A stretch of DNA of 64,000 nt from Aquitalea denitrificans (GCF_009856625.1 NZ_CP047241.1:1116001-1180000), one strand, 5' to 3'. Positions 53,598 through 62,930 are shown, numbered from the stretch's first letter. The notes: generated by a model not told the origin, from the sequence alone. Made by a program: numbers and translations.

Positions 53598-53769
53598 TCC
53601 GCCACTGGCTGTGTTCTTGCCATACGTCTGCACGGCGCTGCCAATTAATGACAATTGAATGTAAGCTATCGATGGCTGTGGCACGCCTCACTTCGGAGGC
53701 TTGCTGGCACCGATCATGGTCGGCCTGTCATTGTCAGCAGGGCTGACCGCAATGAAGACAGGGGAAATC

Positions 53770-54180
53770 ATGCGTCTGGCCAAATGGAATGTTTTTATCC
53801 CGGTGTTGGTACTGAGCGAGTTGGTATTCAGCACGGTGCTCATTATCTTGGGGCCGTTGTCTTACCTGCTGGTGTTCATTGCCGTGCTGGTGCTGTTTGC
53901 CAAACACGAAGTTTCGCCCCTGGTCCGGCAACCGGCGCGTGAGCAGCGCTATCGCCGTGGGCATTGGCTGCTGGCCATCATGAATGTGCTGGTAGTGCTT
54001 GCCCTTGGCCTGCCGTCGCTGCTGTCGGCCTTGTTACATGACGAGAGCAAGATGATGATGTTGTGGTATTCCATGCTGCTTTATCCCATTGCTCCTCCGG
54101 TCTGGGCGATCGGCCTTGTCATGGTGTTGACTTCGCGCGCAGTCCCGCCTTGTGCAGCGCAGCTTGGGAATCCGGAGTGA
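53770..54180 (+). CDS. Small inner-membrane protein (unknown function)
   Basis: A 136-residue protein with about four hydrophobic helices (about 7-25, 27-46, 66-86 and 100-122) and short, basic loops. No family recognised. ATG 53770 has GGGGA six to seven bases upstream; earlier in-frame ATGs (53701, 53752) lack such sites. It stands alone between the dadAX terminator and the convergent FixJ-type operon. Confidence 0.7.
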   Translation: MRLAKWNVFIPVLVLSELVFSTVLIILGPLSYLLVFIAVLVLFAKHEVSPLVRQPAREQRYRRGHWLLAIMNVLVVLALGLPSLLSALLHDESKMMMLWYSMLLYPIAPPVWAIGLVMVLTSRAVPPCAAQLGNPE

Positions 54181-54190
54181 TGGCACAGAC

Positions 54191-54224
54191 AAAAAAACAC
54201 CCCGCCAGTGTGACTGGTCGGGGT
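54191..54224 (-). terminator. Intrinsic terminator of the sensor kinase/regulator operon
   Basis: On the minus strand: ACCCCG / CGGGGT plus CCAGT / ACTGG stem with 3-nt loop, one bulge, and a following GTTTTTTTG. Also lies just past the plus-strand membrane protein gene, so it may serve both. Confidence 0.82.
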
Positions 54225-54348
54225 CTGCAGGGTCAGAGCCAGGCTCCGACGGAGGGTTAACTTTCACCCCATGTCAACGCCGTGCAAGCGCAGCCTGCAT
54301 CCGCGGTCAAGGGTGCGGTCACAAGCAGGGTGAATTGACATATTACGC

Positions 54349-54370
54349 AATGGAAAGTGCTGTTTCCATT
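54349..54370. repeat. Perfect 8-bp inverted repeat
   Basis: AATGGAAA-GTGCTG-TTTCCATT in the 3' untranslated stretch between the FixJ-type gene and its terminator. Confidence 0.55.
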
Positions 54371-54411
54371 AGGGATTATCCTGATTCTGCAGGGCTTCCC
54401 CGGGGCAGGCA

Positions 54412-55020
54412 CTAGCGGTTGGCCATCACCGCCTGTACCAGGTCGGCAATGGAGCGCACCTTCATCTTGTCCATCATCTTGCCGCGATGGGCTTCCACCG
54501 TCTTGATGCTGATGCCCAGCTCGTCGGCAATCACCTTGTTCATCTTGCCTTCCACCACCTTGTCCAGCACTTCGCGTTCGCGGATGGTGAGCGAGGCCAG
54601 GCATTCGGCCACGCGGTCGCGGGCGGCGCTGCTGACCTGCTGCTGCTGGCTCAGTGCCAGTGCACTGTCCACGGTATTGAGCAGGGCCTGCTGGTTGAAC
54701 GGTTTTTCCAGAAAGTCGTGTGCGCCGCGCTTGACTGCCTGCACCGCCATCGGCACATCGCCATGGCCGGTGATAAAGATGACCGGCCAGGGATTATTGC
54801 GTGTACTCAGTTCGTCAAACAGTTCCAGCCCGCTCATGCCGGGCATGCGGATATCAACAATCAGGCAGCCGGCCCCGCGCGGCTGGAAGCTTTCCAGCAG
54901 GGCCTCGGCGCTGGCGTGGCAGGAGATGGCGTAATCATGGCTTTCCAGCAGGAAAACCAGCGAGTCACGGAATGCTTCGTCGTCATCGACGATGTGAACC
55001 TGGGGAGAGCTGGCACTCAT
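54412..55020 (-). CDS. FixJ/DctR-type response regulator
   Basis: A 202-residue regulator: receiver domain (HIVDDDEAFRDSL, Asp-56 in LIVDIRMPGMSG, Lys in FLEKPF near 107) and a C-terminal LuxR-type helix-turn-helix (LTIREREVLDKVVEGKMNKVIADELGISIKTVEAHR form). The QVHIVDDDE start and LuxR output are typical of FixJ, TodT and DctR types. Start overlaps the kinase stop (ATGA). Its likely target is the divergent binding-protein gene. Confidence 0.93.
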   Translation of the reverse strand: MSASSPQVHIVDDDEAFRDSLVFLLESHDYAISCHASAEALLESFQPRGAGCLIVDIRMPGMSGLELFDELSTRNNPWPVIFITGHGDVPMAVQAVKRGAHDFLEKPFNQQALLNTVDSALALSQQQQVSSAARDRVAECLASLTIREREVLDKVVEGKMNKVIADELGISIKTVEAHRGKMMDKMKVRSIADLVQAVMANR

Positions 55021-57719
55021 GTTTCGGACACCGGTAGCGTGAATCGGAAAATACTACCACCACCGTGATTGTCTTCCACCCACAATTGGCCTTCGTGGAA
55101 CTCGATGATGGTGCGGCAGATGTTCAGGCCCATGCCCATGCCCTCGGCCTTGGTGGTGAAGAAGGCATCGAACAGGCGTTCTTTCAGGTCTAGCGGCACG
55201 CCATGGCCGTGATCGCTGATGGCGACTTCGATACGGCGCGGGTTGAGCTGTCTTGCCTCTACGTGCAGCACGCGTTCGGCGGGCGGGCAATCCTGCATGG
55301 CTTCGATGCCGTTCTTGATCAGGTTGAGCAGCACCTGTTCCACCAGGATGGGGTCGACATAGAGCGCAGGCAGGTTTTGTTCCAGCCGGATGTCGATGGT
55401 GGCGGCCTGGCGGCGCGCTTCGATGTCGGCAATGGCCAGCGAGGCTTCGATGATGTCGGTGAGCTGGCAGGTTTTGCGGTCCGGTTCGCTTTGCTTGACG
55501 AATTCGCGGATGCGTCGCACCACGGTGCCGGCACGTTCGGCCTGGGCGGTAATCTTTTCCATCACCGGCAACAGTGCTTCCGGGGTGGCCTTGCCCTGGC
55601 GGATGCGTTCGATGCAGCCGGCCTGGTAGTTGGCAATGGCCGATAGCGGCTGGTTCAGTTCGTGCGCCAGGGTGGAGGCCATCTCGCCCATGGTGACCAG
55701 GCGCGAGGTGGATTGCAGTTGCTGCATCTGCTGCTGGTAGCGTTCTTCGGCATCATGCTGCTGGGTGGTGTCGGTGAGGATGGTCATGGACACGATGCGG
55801 CCATTCACCCAGCGTATGCTGCGCCGGCGCATGGAAATCCAGCGCGAGGGTGGGTCCATCCACACTTCCATGTCCACGTCGCGGGCGCTGCGCATCAGCT
55901 CCACCAGGCGCAAGTCGCAATAGCCCAGCTGGCTATCCGCCGGCTGATCCGGGGTAAACCATTGCTGGTAGCGCTGGTTGCAGAACAGCAGCTCCAGCGT
56001 GGCCGGGTCTACCACGGCGACGGCGGCATCCAGCCCTTCGATCACGGTGAGAAAACGGTCGTGTGAGGCTTCCAGCCGGCGTTGTGCTTCCAGTCGTTCG
56101 GTAATGTCGGTGAGTACTGCCATCCAGCCGGTATGGTGGCCGCGCGCGTCAATCAGTGGTGAGGCCAGAATGTGGGCATCGAACACCTCACCATTCTTGC
56201 GCTGCAGGATGGACTGGAAGCCCTCGGGCGGTGCATCGCCGGCCAGGGTATCGTCCAGGTCACGCCGATTGCCTTCTCCCTGCGGGCCTTGCCGCCAGTA
56301 GGGGTAGGGCGGGGCCAGGCCCAGCAGTTCCTGTTCGCTATAGCCGGTCAGCGCACAGAAAGAAGGGTTTACATAGGTAATACGCCCGTGCAGGTCGATG
56401 GCGCGAATGCCCACCACCAACGAGTCCTCCATCGCCTTGCGGAAGGCGGATTCCTGGCGCAGTGCCTGTTCGGCCTGTTTTTCGGCGGTGATGTCGCGGC
56501 CGGATACATAGGCCACGCCACTATCTGCCAGGGGGCTGAGTGCCCAGACGATCCAGCGGATTTCGCCACTGCGGGTGAGAATACGGGTCTGGACAAAGCG
56601 GTCGGCCCCGCCGGTATCGAACAGGCGCTCGAAGCTGTCGCGCGCACTTTCCCGCTCTTCCGGCAGCAGGTAGTTAAGGAAGGAGGTGCCCAACAGCTCG
56701 TCCGCGCTGTAGCCCAAGCCTTTTTCAAAGGCCGGATTCAGTTGCAGGATGGTGGTGTCGCGCCGTACCACGCCCAGCATTTCTTGCGACAGCCGGTATA
56801 CCCGGTCGCGCTCGCGCTCGGCCTCCACCCGGCCGCGGATATGGCGGTTGAGGCTGAGCAGGCTGAGCAGGGTAAGCAGCACCATGCCGGCAATCAGTCC
56901 CAGCTGCAGCAGCCGGGCCTGGGTCATCGCGCCTTTTACCGGGCGGGCGGTAATCACCAGCCCGGTGCCGGGCAGTTCCAGTTTTTCTGCCACGCCGCTG
57001 CGCAGGCGGTTCTGGGCATTGTAGGCAATGGTGCTGCCATCGCGGGTTTGTAGTTCCAGCTGGTATTTTTCGCTGAACCAGGCCGGTGGCAGCCGTCTGA
57101 CCACATTGTCGGCATCAAACATCGCCACCAGCATGCCGTTGAACTGGCCGTTCTGGTACAGCGGTATGTGCAGCTCGTAACGCCAGCTGCCATTGCTGCG
57201 CCGAAACGGTGCGCTGTAGGCAAAGCGCCCGTTTTGCTGGGCCAGCTTGAAGGCCTCCCTTGCCTGGATGTTGCCGCCGGGTGCCAGCGGGCCATCTTCA
57301 TAGGGTGCGGTCCAGCGCAGGATGCCGTGGCTGTCGCTGCGCGCCAGCGCCAGCATTTCCGGGGTGTTGGCCAATAGCTGTGAGGCCTGGGTCTGGAAGC
57401 CGGCTTCGTCGGTTTCGCCGCTGCCCATGCTGCGGGCCAGGTCGGTCAGCTGGGCCAGATTGTCTTCCAGCTTCAGTTGCAGGGTTTGTTCTGCCCACAG
57501 GGCATCGCGGGCCAGATTGCTTTTTTGCTGCTCGGCTTCGCGTGCATCCAGTGTCCACAGCATTACGCCCATGGTGAGGAAGAACAGCACGATGGTGGTA
57601 TTGGGAAACAGCTGATACCAGCCACTGCGTTTGCGGAACGCGTAAAAGCGGGGTGTGCGCATAGGGAGGCGGTGGGCAAGAGGTCGAAAAATCCGGTGGC
57701 ATGCACTGGCCGGAATCAT
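55017..57719 (-). CDS. Membrane sensor histidine kinase with periplasmic and three PAS domains (DctS-like)
   Basis: A 900-residue kinase: TM1 (about 36-56), a periplasmic CHASE/Cache-like sensor (about 57-265), TM2 (about 271-290), three PAS domains (about 308-415, 425-545 and 550-655), a HisKA region with His near 686 in TLAHELNQPLSAIANYQAG and a HATPase with GMGMGLNICRTIIE. The HELNQPL form is the FixL/DctS/DctB class. ATG 57719 has GGAG only three bases away; ATG 57662 is an alternative without a site. Pairs with the overlapping FixJ-type regulator. Divergent from the orphan substrate-binding protein gene. Confidence 0.92.
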   Translation of the reverse strand: MIPASACHRIFRPLAHRLPMRTPRFYAFRKRSGWYQLFPNTTIVLFFLTMGVMLWTLDAREAEQQKSNLARDALWAEQTLQLKLEDNLAQLTDLARSMGSGETDEAGFQTQASQLLANTPEMLALARSDSHGILRWTAPYEDGPLAPGGNIQAREAFKLAQQNGRFAYSAPFRRSNGSWRYELHIPLYQNGQFNGMLVAMFDADNVVRRLPPAWFSEKYQLELQTRDGSTIAYNAQNRLRSGVAEKLELPGTGLVITARPVKGAMTQARLLQLGLIAGMVLLTLLSLLSLNRHIRGRVEAERERDRVYRLSQEMLGVVRRDTTILQLNPAFEKGLGYSADELLGTSFLNYLLPEERESARDSFERLFDTGGADRFVQTRILTRSGEIRWIVWALSPLADSGVAYVSGRDITAEKQAEQALRQESAFRKAMEDSLVVGIRAIDLHGRITYVNPSFCALTGYSEQELLGLAPPYPYWRQGPQGEGNRRDLDDTLAGDAPPEGFQSILQRKNGEVFDAHILASPLIDARGHHTGWMAVLTDITERLEAQRRLEASHDRFLTVIEGLDAAVAVVDPATLELLFCNQRYQQWFTPDQPADSQLGYCDLRLVELMRSARDVDMEVWMDPPSRWISMRRRSIRWVNGRIVSMTILTDTTQQHDAEERYQQQMQQLQSTSRLVTMGEMASTLAHELNQPLSAIANYQAGCIERIRQGKATPEALLPVMEKITAQAERAGTVVRRIREFVKQSEPDRKTCQLTDIIEASLAIADIEARRQAATIDIRLEQNLPALYVDPILVEQVLLNLIKNGIEAMQDCPPAERVLHVEARQLNPRRIEVAISDHGHGVPLDLKERLFDAFFTTKAEGMGMGLNICRTIIEFHEGQLWVEDNHGGGSIFRFTLPVSET

Positions 57720-57872
57720 TTGCTCCAGTGTACGACAAGCCGGCTGGCCTGACTGTAAGGGTTGGCCCGCAGTTGTGGCCTGTGCTTGCGCAAATTCGCG
57801 TGCTACTTGAGTCCATGCCCTTGCCGGGGGTAATCTCGCGGCTGGTTCGGATCAGGCAGGAAGACAAGCAGC

Positions 57873-59054
57873 ATGCGCAGCATCAGCATAATCGGCGGAG
57901 TATGGTTGGGCCTGGTGTGCAGCCTGGTGCTGGCCGCACCGCAACCCATTCGCATCGGCGTCCCCGGGGCTTTTACCGGCGGTTCTGCCCCGATGGGCCT
58001 GAGCATGCGTAACGGCATCCGATTGGCGACTGCCGAGATCAACAAGAGTGGCGGTGTACTGGGGCGGCCCATCGAACTGGTGGAGCGTGACGACGGCGGC
58101 ATCCCGGCGCGTGGCATCAAGGTGGCGCAGCAATTGCTCACCCAGGACCGGGTGGTGGCGGTGGTGGGCTTCGTCAATACCGGGGTGGCGCTGGCGGCCA
58201 GCAAGAATTATCAGGACGCGCGGGTGCCGGTGATGCTGGCGGTGGCCACCGCCGCCATCCTGACCCGGCAGTTTCCGCTGCATGGCAACACCGACAATTA
58301 TATTTTCCGGGTGGCGGCTGCAGACGACCTGCAAGCGCCCTTGATTGTGCGCGAGGCGGTACAGCGTTCCGGCTATCGCAAGCTGGCCATTTTTGCCGAC
58401 AACACCAATTACGGCTATCAGGGCCTGATGGAGCTGGAACGTGCGCTGGGGCAGAACGGACTGAAGCCCAGCTATGTGGCGCGCTTCAACCTGCAGGAAC
58501 GCGACATGGCCAATGCACTGCTGCAGGCACGCAATGCCGGCAGCCAGGCCATTCTCACCTATGCCATCGGCCCGGAGCTGGCCGAGCTGGCCAACACCAT
58601 GACGCGCATGGACTGGAAGGTTCCCATCATCGGTAGCTGGACGCTGTCCATGTCCAATTTCATCGATAATGCCGGCCCCAATGGTGAGGGTGCGCGCATG
58701 GTGCAAAGTTATATTCCGGCCGAAGACGACACACCCAGACGGCGTGATTTTCTGGATGGCTACCAGTGGTTGTTCCACACCCGCCGCATTCCCTCACCGC
58801 CCTCGGCGGCACAAGGCTATGACGGCATGAAGCTGATGGCGGAAGCCATCCGCCAGGCCGGTTCGCTGGATGGCATTGCCATTGTGCGGGCGCTGGAAAA
58901 CCTGCGTCAGCCGGTGGCCGGGGTGATCACCACCTACAAACAGCCATTCAGCCGCAACGACCACGAGGCGCTGGAGCTGAACGTGCCGGTAATCGGCAAG
59001 GTGGAGCGTGGCCGGGTGGTGTATGCCTACCCGGCCGACAAGTCACATCAGTAA
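57873..59054 (+). CDS. Periplasmic branched-chain-amino-acid-type binding protein (orphan)
   Basis: A 393-residue type 1 periplasmic binding protein of the LivJ/LivK class: signal peptide (about 1-22), then IRIGVPGAFTGGSAPMGLSM, AEINKSGGVLGRPIELVERDD, and VAVVGFVNTGVALAA. No LivHMGF-type permease or ATPase genes are near. It is divergent from a sensor kinase with a large periplasmic domain, so it may deliver ligand to that kinase rather than to a transporter, or rely on a transporter elsewhere. Substrate unknown. Confidence 0.88.
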   Translation: MRSISIIGGVWLGLVCSLVLAAPQPIRIGVPGAFTGGSAPMGLSMRNGIRLATAEINKSGGVLGRPIELVERDDGGIPARGIKVAQQLLTQDRVVAVVGFVNTGVALAASKNYQDARVPVMLAVATAAILTRQFPLHGNTDNYIFRVAAADDLQAPLIVREAVQRSGYRKLAIFADNTNYGYQGLMELERALGQNGLKPSYVARFNLQERDMANALLQARNAGSQAILTYAIGPELAELANTMTRMDWKVPIIGSWTLSMSNFIDNAGPNGEGARMVQSYIPAEDDTPRRRDFLDGYQWLFHTRRIPSPPSAAQGYDGMKLMAEAIRQAGSLDGIAIVRALENLRQPVAGVITTYKQPFSRNDHEALELNVPVIGKVERGRVVYAYPADKSHQ

Positions 59055-59059
59055 GCGCT

Positions 59060-59935
59060 TCAGCCGCGCGTGGGTAGCGGGATGAATTCGGTTTCGCCGG
59101 GGACTGCCGGAAAACGACCTTGCTGCCAATCGTCCCTGGCCTGGCGGATGCGCTCCAGCCGGGTGGAGACGAAGTTCCAGTCCAGAATGCGGTGGGCATC
59201 CGGCGTCGGGCCGGCCAGCAAGGCCAGGCGGCTGGGCTCGCGGGCGGTAATGCGCAGCGGTGTGGCCGTGTCCGGCAACAGGCCCAGTTCTCCGCTGACC
59301 AGGTGTTCTCCGCCCAGGCTGAGGCTGCCGCTGGCCAGATAAATGCCACGCTCAGCAAAGCCTGTCGGTATTTCCAGCGTGGTACCGGCAGCCATCTCAA
59401 CGACGGCATACAAGGCTTCACCAGGAAAGACAACCGGGGAGTTGCGCCCCCAGGCACTGCCCAGTACCAGCTGTATCCGGCTACCATCCTGTTGCCAGGT
59501 CGGCAGCTCATTGCTGCCATAGTGCATGAAGGCAGGTGCGCATTCTTCCAGCTCTACCGGCAGTGCCAGCCACAGTTGCAAGCCTTCTACTGCCATACCA
59601 TTGCTGCGAATGTCATCCGGGATGCGTTCCGAGTGCACGATGCCGCGCCCGGCAAGCATCAGGTTGGCCGCGCCCGGCTCAATGCGCTGCACGCTGCCCA
59701 GACTGTCGCGGTGCATCAGTGCGCCACTGAACAGATAGGTGAGGGTGGCCAGTCCGATATGCGGGTGCGGACGGACGTCATTGTCACGCTCGGTCAGGTT
59801 GAAGTGTGCCGGCCCCATGTGGTCCAGAAAGATGAAAGGGCCGATATGGCGTGCGCTGCGACTGGGCAGCAGGCGGCGCACCGGAAAGCCGATATCGCTG
59901 ATCTTGGCGCTGATGCGTTCGCTCCATGTATGCAT
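59060..59935 (-). CDS. Pirin family protein
   Basis: A 291-residue bicupin of the pirin family. The N-terminal cupin has HIGPFIFLDHMGPA, RPHPHIGLATLTYLFSGALMHRDSLG, with metal-binding His pairs, and GRGIVHSERIP. ATG 59935 has AGGAG nine bases before; the frame is open further but unconvincing. Pirins are iron-binding; some have quercetinase activity, others are redox-sensitive cofactors. It lies downstream of a second pirin gene, 64 bp apart. Confidence 0.9.
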   Translation of the reverse strand: MHTWSERISAKISDIGFPVRRLLPSRSARHIGPFIFLDHMGPAHFNLTERDNDVRPHPHIGLATLTYLFSGALMHRDSLGSVQRIEPGAANLMLAGRGIVHSERIPDDIRSNGMAVEGLQLWLALPVELEECAPAFMHYGSNELPTWQQDGSRIQLVLGSAWGRNSPVVFPGEALYAVVEMAAGTTLEIPTGFAERGIYLASGSLSLGGEHLVSGELGLLPDTATPLRITAREPSRLALLAGPTPDAHRILDWNFVSTRLERIRQARDDWQQGRFPAVPGETEFIPLPTRG

Positions 59936-59999
59936 GGTGATGGGCTCCTGCCGACAGGGCTGCCACCTTGAGGGTGACAGCCGCTGCCTGCGTGTTGGT

Positions 60000-60854
60000 T
60001 CAGAAACGTCCGTTGCGGAAATCGTCAGCCGCAGCTTCCAGTTCGGCACGGGTATTCATCACGAACGGCCCCCACTGGGCAATCGGCTCGTTCAAAGGTT
60101 TGCCGGCCACCAGCAGGAAGCGCGCTGGTGCGTCACTTGTCACGCGGATGCCACCGGCTGCAGCATCATTGGCCAGAATGGCCATCTGGCGCTGCTTGAC
60201 CGCTTGTCCGTGACTGCCCGCTTCCAGCTCACCCTGATAAACATAGATGAATGCATTATGGCCTGCCGGGATGGCGATGAACTCCTCCTGTCCGGCAGCT
60301 AGATGCACGTCCAGATACAGTGGCTCGGTATCCAGACGCTGGATGGCAGCGGGCTGGCTATCCACGCAGCCGGCAATCAACCGTAGCAGGCTGCCGCTGG
60401 CCGTTTGCTGTTCCGGGATTTCGCCAGTCGGGATATCGCGATACCACGGTGCAATCATCTTGTTCTTGGCTGGCAGGTTCACCCACAGCTGGAAGCCATG
60501 CATCAGGCCATCCTGCTGTTCTGGCAGCTCCGAATGCACCAGGCCACGGCCTGCGGTCATCCACTGCACGCCGCCCGGGCCAAGCAAGCCTTCCTGGCCG
60601 GTGCTGTCGCGGTGGCGCATGCGGCCATCCAGCATGTAGGTGACAGTTTCGAAGCCGCGGTGCGGGTGGTCCGGGAAGCCGGCAATATAGTCGTCCGGAT
60701 TATCGGAACGGAATTCGTCCAGCATCAGGAAAGGGTCGAGCCGGCGTTGCAGATCATGCGTGAGTACCCGTAGCAGGCGTACGCCAGCACCGTCTGATAC
60801 CTCCATGCCATTGACAAGACGTTCTACTTCGCGGCTGATGGTGTGTTTGCTCAT
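60000..60854 (-). CDS. Pirin family protein (YhhW-like)
   Basis: A 284-residue pirin. Metal site in the N-terminal cupin: PDHPHRGFETVTYMLDGRMRHRD in form (about 61-83), supplying three His and one Glu, then TAGRGLVHSE. The match to quercetinase-type pirins such as YhhW is good in this region. Forms a likely operon with the next pirin and is divergent from a LysR regulator gene, 128 bp away. Confidence 0.92.
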   Translation of the reverse strand: MSKHTISREVERLVNGMEVSDGAGVRLLRVLTHDLQRRLDPFLMLDEFRSDNPDDYIAGFPDHPHRGFETVTYMLDGRMRHRDSTGQEGLLGPGGVQWMTAGRGLVHSELPEQQDGLMHGFQLWVNLPAKNKMIAPWYRDIPTGEIPEQQTASGSLLRLIAGCVDSQPAAIQRLDTEPLYLDVHLAAGQEEFIAIPAGHNAFIYVYQGELEAGSHGQAVKQRQMAILANDAAAGGIRVTSDAPARFLLVAGKPLNEPIAQWGPFVMNTRAELEAAADDFRNGRF

Positions 60855-60982
60855 CGTGCATCTCCTTGCTTGGGCCGGCAGTGCTGGGTGCCCTGGCCGT
60901 TGAACATGGTTTGCATTATTGCAGTGGAAATTTGAATAAAAAAGCGCAAAAATTAGTAGTAATCAATCGGAAAATTAGATAA

Positions 60983-61903
60983 ATGAAACAGGCCAGAACC
61001 ACCTGGGAGCAATGGCAGGTTTTGCAGTGCATTGTCAGGGAGGGTGGCTTTGCCCAAGCGGCCGCCGTACTGCATCGCAGCCAGTCATCGGTCAGCTATG
61101 CAGTAGCCAGGCTGCAAGAGCAGCTCGGGGTAGAGCTGTTGCGACCGCAAGGGCGGCGCATGCAGCTGACGCCGGCGGGAGAGGTATTGCTGCGGGATGC
61201 ACAGAATGTGCTGGCAGCTTCGCTGCGGCTGGAGGAAAAGGCGCGTTCCTTGCAGCAGGGCTGGGAGGCTGAAGTGCGGCTGGCTGTGGACAGCTTGTTT
61301 CCTACGCCGGCGCTGTTGCCTGCGCTGGGGCAGTTTGCCAGCCATTGCCCCAGCACCCGTCTGCAGATGCATGAGGTGGTGATGTCCGGGGCTGACGATG
61401 CTCTACATGGTCAGCAGGTGGAGCTGGCGGTGGCGGGACGGGTGCCACAGGGATTTCTGGGTGACTGGTTGCTGGAGGCGGAGTTTGTTGCCTGTGCCGC
61501 GCCACATCATCCCCTGCATGGCTTGGGCCGGCAGCTGGAGATGGAGGATTTGCAGCAGCATGTGCAGGTGGTGCTGCGTGATTCGGGTCAGCGACAGCCG
61601 CGCGATGAGGGCTGGCTGGGGGCGTGGCAGCGCTGGACTGTATCGCAGCCGGATACGGCCATTGCCGCGGTGGAGCAGGGCTTTGCTTTTGGCTGGCTGG
61701 CCTGGCACCGCATTGCCGCCGGCGTGGCCGCCGGGCGGTTGCAGCCATTGCCGTTGGCTCATGGTGGTTTGCGCAAGGCGGCGCTATATCTGATTCTGGC
61801 GGATCCGCCGGTTGCCGGACCGGCTACCCTGCAACTGGCTGATTGCCTGCGGGCAGAGGCAGAGCACTGGCGCAGCAGCTACCAGCCGTACCAAGGGGTT
61901 TAG
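60983..61903 (+). CDS. LysR-family regulator, divergent from pirins
   Basis: A 306-residue LysR-type regulator; helix-turn-helix at about 8-50 (EGGFAQAAAVLHRSQSSVSYAVARLQEQLG in form) and an effector-binding domain (about 90-290). The leader is AT-rich and no clear ribosome site precedes the ATG. Its divergent position suggests control of the two pirin genes, possibly by an aromatic or oxidative signal. Confidence 0.9.
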   Translation: MKQARTTWEQWQVLQCIVREGGFAQAAAVLHRSQSSVSYAVARLQEQLGVELLRPQGRRMQLTPAGEVLLRDAQNVLAASLRLEEKARSLQQGWEAEVRLAVDSLFPTPALLPALGQFASHCPSTRLQMHEVVMSGADDALHGQQVELAVAGRVPQGFLGDWLLEAEFVACAAPHHPLHGLGRQLEMEDLQQHVQVVLRDSGQRQPRDEGWLGAWQRWTVSQPDTAIAAVEQGFAFGWLAWHRIAAGVAAGRLQPLPLAHGGLRKAALYLILADPPVAGPATLQLADCLRAEAEHWRSSYQPYQGV

Positions 61904-61916
61904 CCCGTGCCATAAG

Positions 61917-61943
61917 CAAAACGACCAGCGCTGGGCTGGTCGT
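61917..61943 (-). terminator. Intrinsic terminator of the GntR gene
   Basis: 9-bp stem ACGACCAGC / GCTGGTCGT with 5-nt loop; on the minus strand it is followed by TTTTGC. Also placed to serve the convergent LysR gene. Confidence 0.72.
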
Positions 61944-61967
61944 GGCGGGTGTGGTGTGTGGCCGGAC

Positions 61968-62639
61968 TTAGTGGCCCTGCTGCCCCTGCAGGTAGTGCTC
62001 CAGTGCGTGGCCGGCAGACAGGATGTGGAAGCGGATGAACTCTGCGGCTTCCTCGGCTGCGCCTTGCTTGCACAGTTCCAGCAGCCGGGTGTGCTCCTCG
62101 TGGGCGCGCTCCATGGTGCGGGTAAACAGGATCTGCATGCGGGTGTAGCGGTCGGTCTTGTTGTGCAGCTGTTCGATCAGCGCCAGCGTGTTGGGGCGCT
62201 TGGCTGCGCGGTACAAGGCCAGGTGAAAGCGCGAGTTCAGCTCACCCCAGTGGCGCACGTCGTTCTTTTGCAGGGCTACTTCGAATTCATGCAGGGTCTG
62301 CTCGGCCAGGGCAATGTCGGCCGGGGTCTGACAGGGAATCGATGCCTTGAGCACCGATCCTTCCAGCATGGCGCGGATTTCCAGCAGTTCCAGCACGTCT
62401 TCCAGCGACAGCTTGGAAACCACGGCACCCTTGTGGTCGATGATCTGGATCAGCCCTTCGGCCTCCAGCTGGCGCAGGGCTTCGCGTACCGGCACGCGGC
62501 TGACACCGTATTCATTGGATAGCGCTTCTTGGCGCAATTGCTGTCCGTCGACGAATTCTCCGGAAAGCAGTCGCTGGCGAAGCGATTCGGTTACGGCACT
62601 GGTCAGCGTCTGGCGCTTGATCGGCTGCAGGGTAGTCAT
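61968..62639 (-). CDS. GntR-family regulator, FCD (FadR) subgroup
   Basis: A 223-residue regulator: winged helix (about 8-72; LRQEALSNEYGVSRVPVREALRQLEAEGLIQ form) and an all-helical FCD effector domain (about 78-215) with the metal-binding His residues in the FHLALYRAA and EEHTRLLE segments. Such proteins usually sense organic acids. No metabolic gene is adjacent on its strand, so the target is unknown. It lies just past the tRNA operon. Confidence 0.9.
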   Translation of the reverse strand: MTTLQPIKRQTLTSAVTESLRQRLLSGEFVDGQQLRQEALSNEYGVSRVPVREALRQLEAEGLIQIIDHKGAVVSKLSLEDVLELLEIRAMLEGSVLKASIPCQTPADIALAEQTLHEFEVALQKNDVRHWGELNSRFHLALYRAAKRPNTLALIEQLHNKTDRYTRMQILFTRTMERAHEEHTRLLELCKQGAAEEAAEFIRFHILSAGHALEHYLQGQQGH

Positions 62640-62764
62640 GGTTTTTAGGGTCTGTCAGTCAATCGGATAAATGCAAATGTATTCGATTATACGGTGCTTC
62701 CATTGTCAGACAAGAGGGCATTGCGAAGGTTTTTGTCGCAAAAGTGAAAGATTTTGCCATTGGA

Positions 62765-62796
62765 AAAGAAAAACCCGGTCGAAGCCGGGTTTTTCT
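62765..62796 (-). terminator. Intrinsic terminator of the tRNA operon
   Basis: 10-bp stem AAAAACCCGG / CCGGGTTTTT with 6-nt loop; T-runs on both strands make it work both ways. Directly follows the last tRNA-His. Confidence 0.9.
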
Positions 62797-62804
62797 TGCA
62801 AGAC

Positions 62805-62880
62805 TGGGGTGGATGATGGGGCTCGAACCCACGACAACAGGAATCACAATCCTGGACTCTACCAACTGAGCTACATCCAC
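62805..62880 (-). tRNA. tRNA-His (GTG), copy 2 of operon
   Basis: 76 nt cloverleaf with acceptor GTGGATG / CATCCAC, anticodon GTG in a CCAGGATT-type stem-loop, GGTTCGAGCC T-loop and encoded CCA. The base before (62881) would give the extra 5' G(-1) characteristic of tRNA-His, pairing with discriminator C. Confidence 0.97.
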
Positions 62881-62930
62881 CGCCGAAGCGGGTTGACCTG
62901 TCAGCCATGAGCTGACCGTCTGAAAGAGGG

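Noticed and set aside
57720..57872. Possible sigma-54 promoter before the orphan binding protein gene
   Set aside because: The GG and GC elements are nine rather than ten bases apart and the surrounding match is poor.
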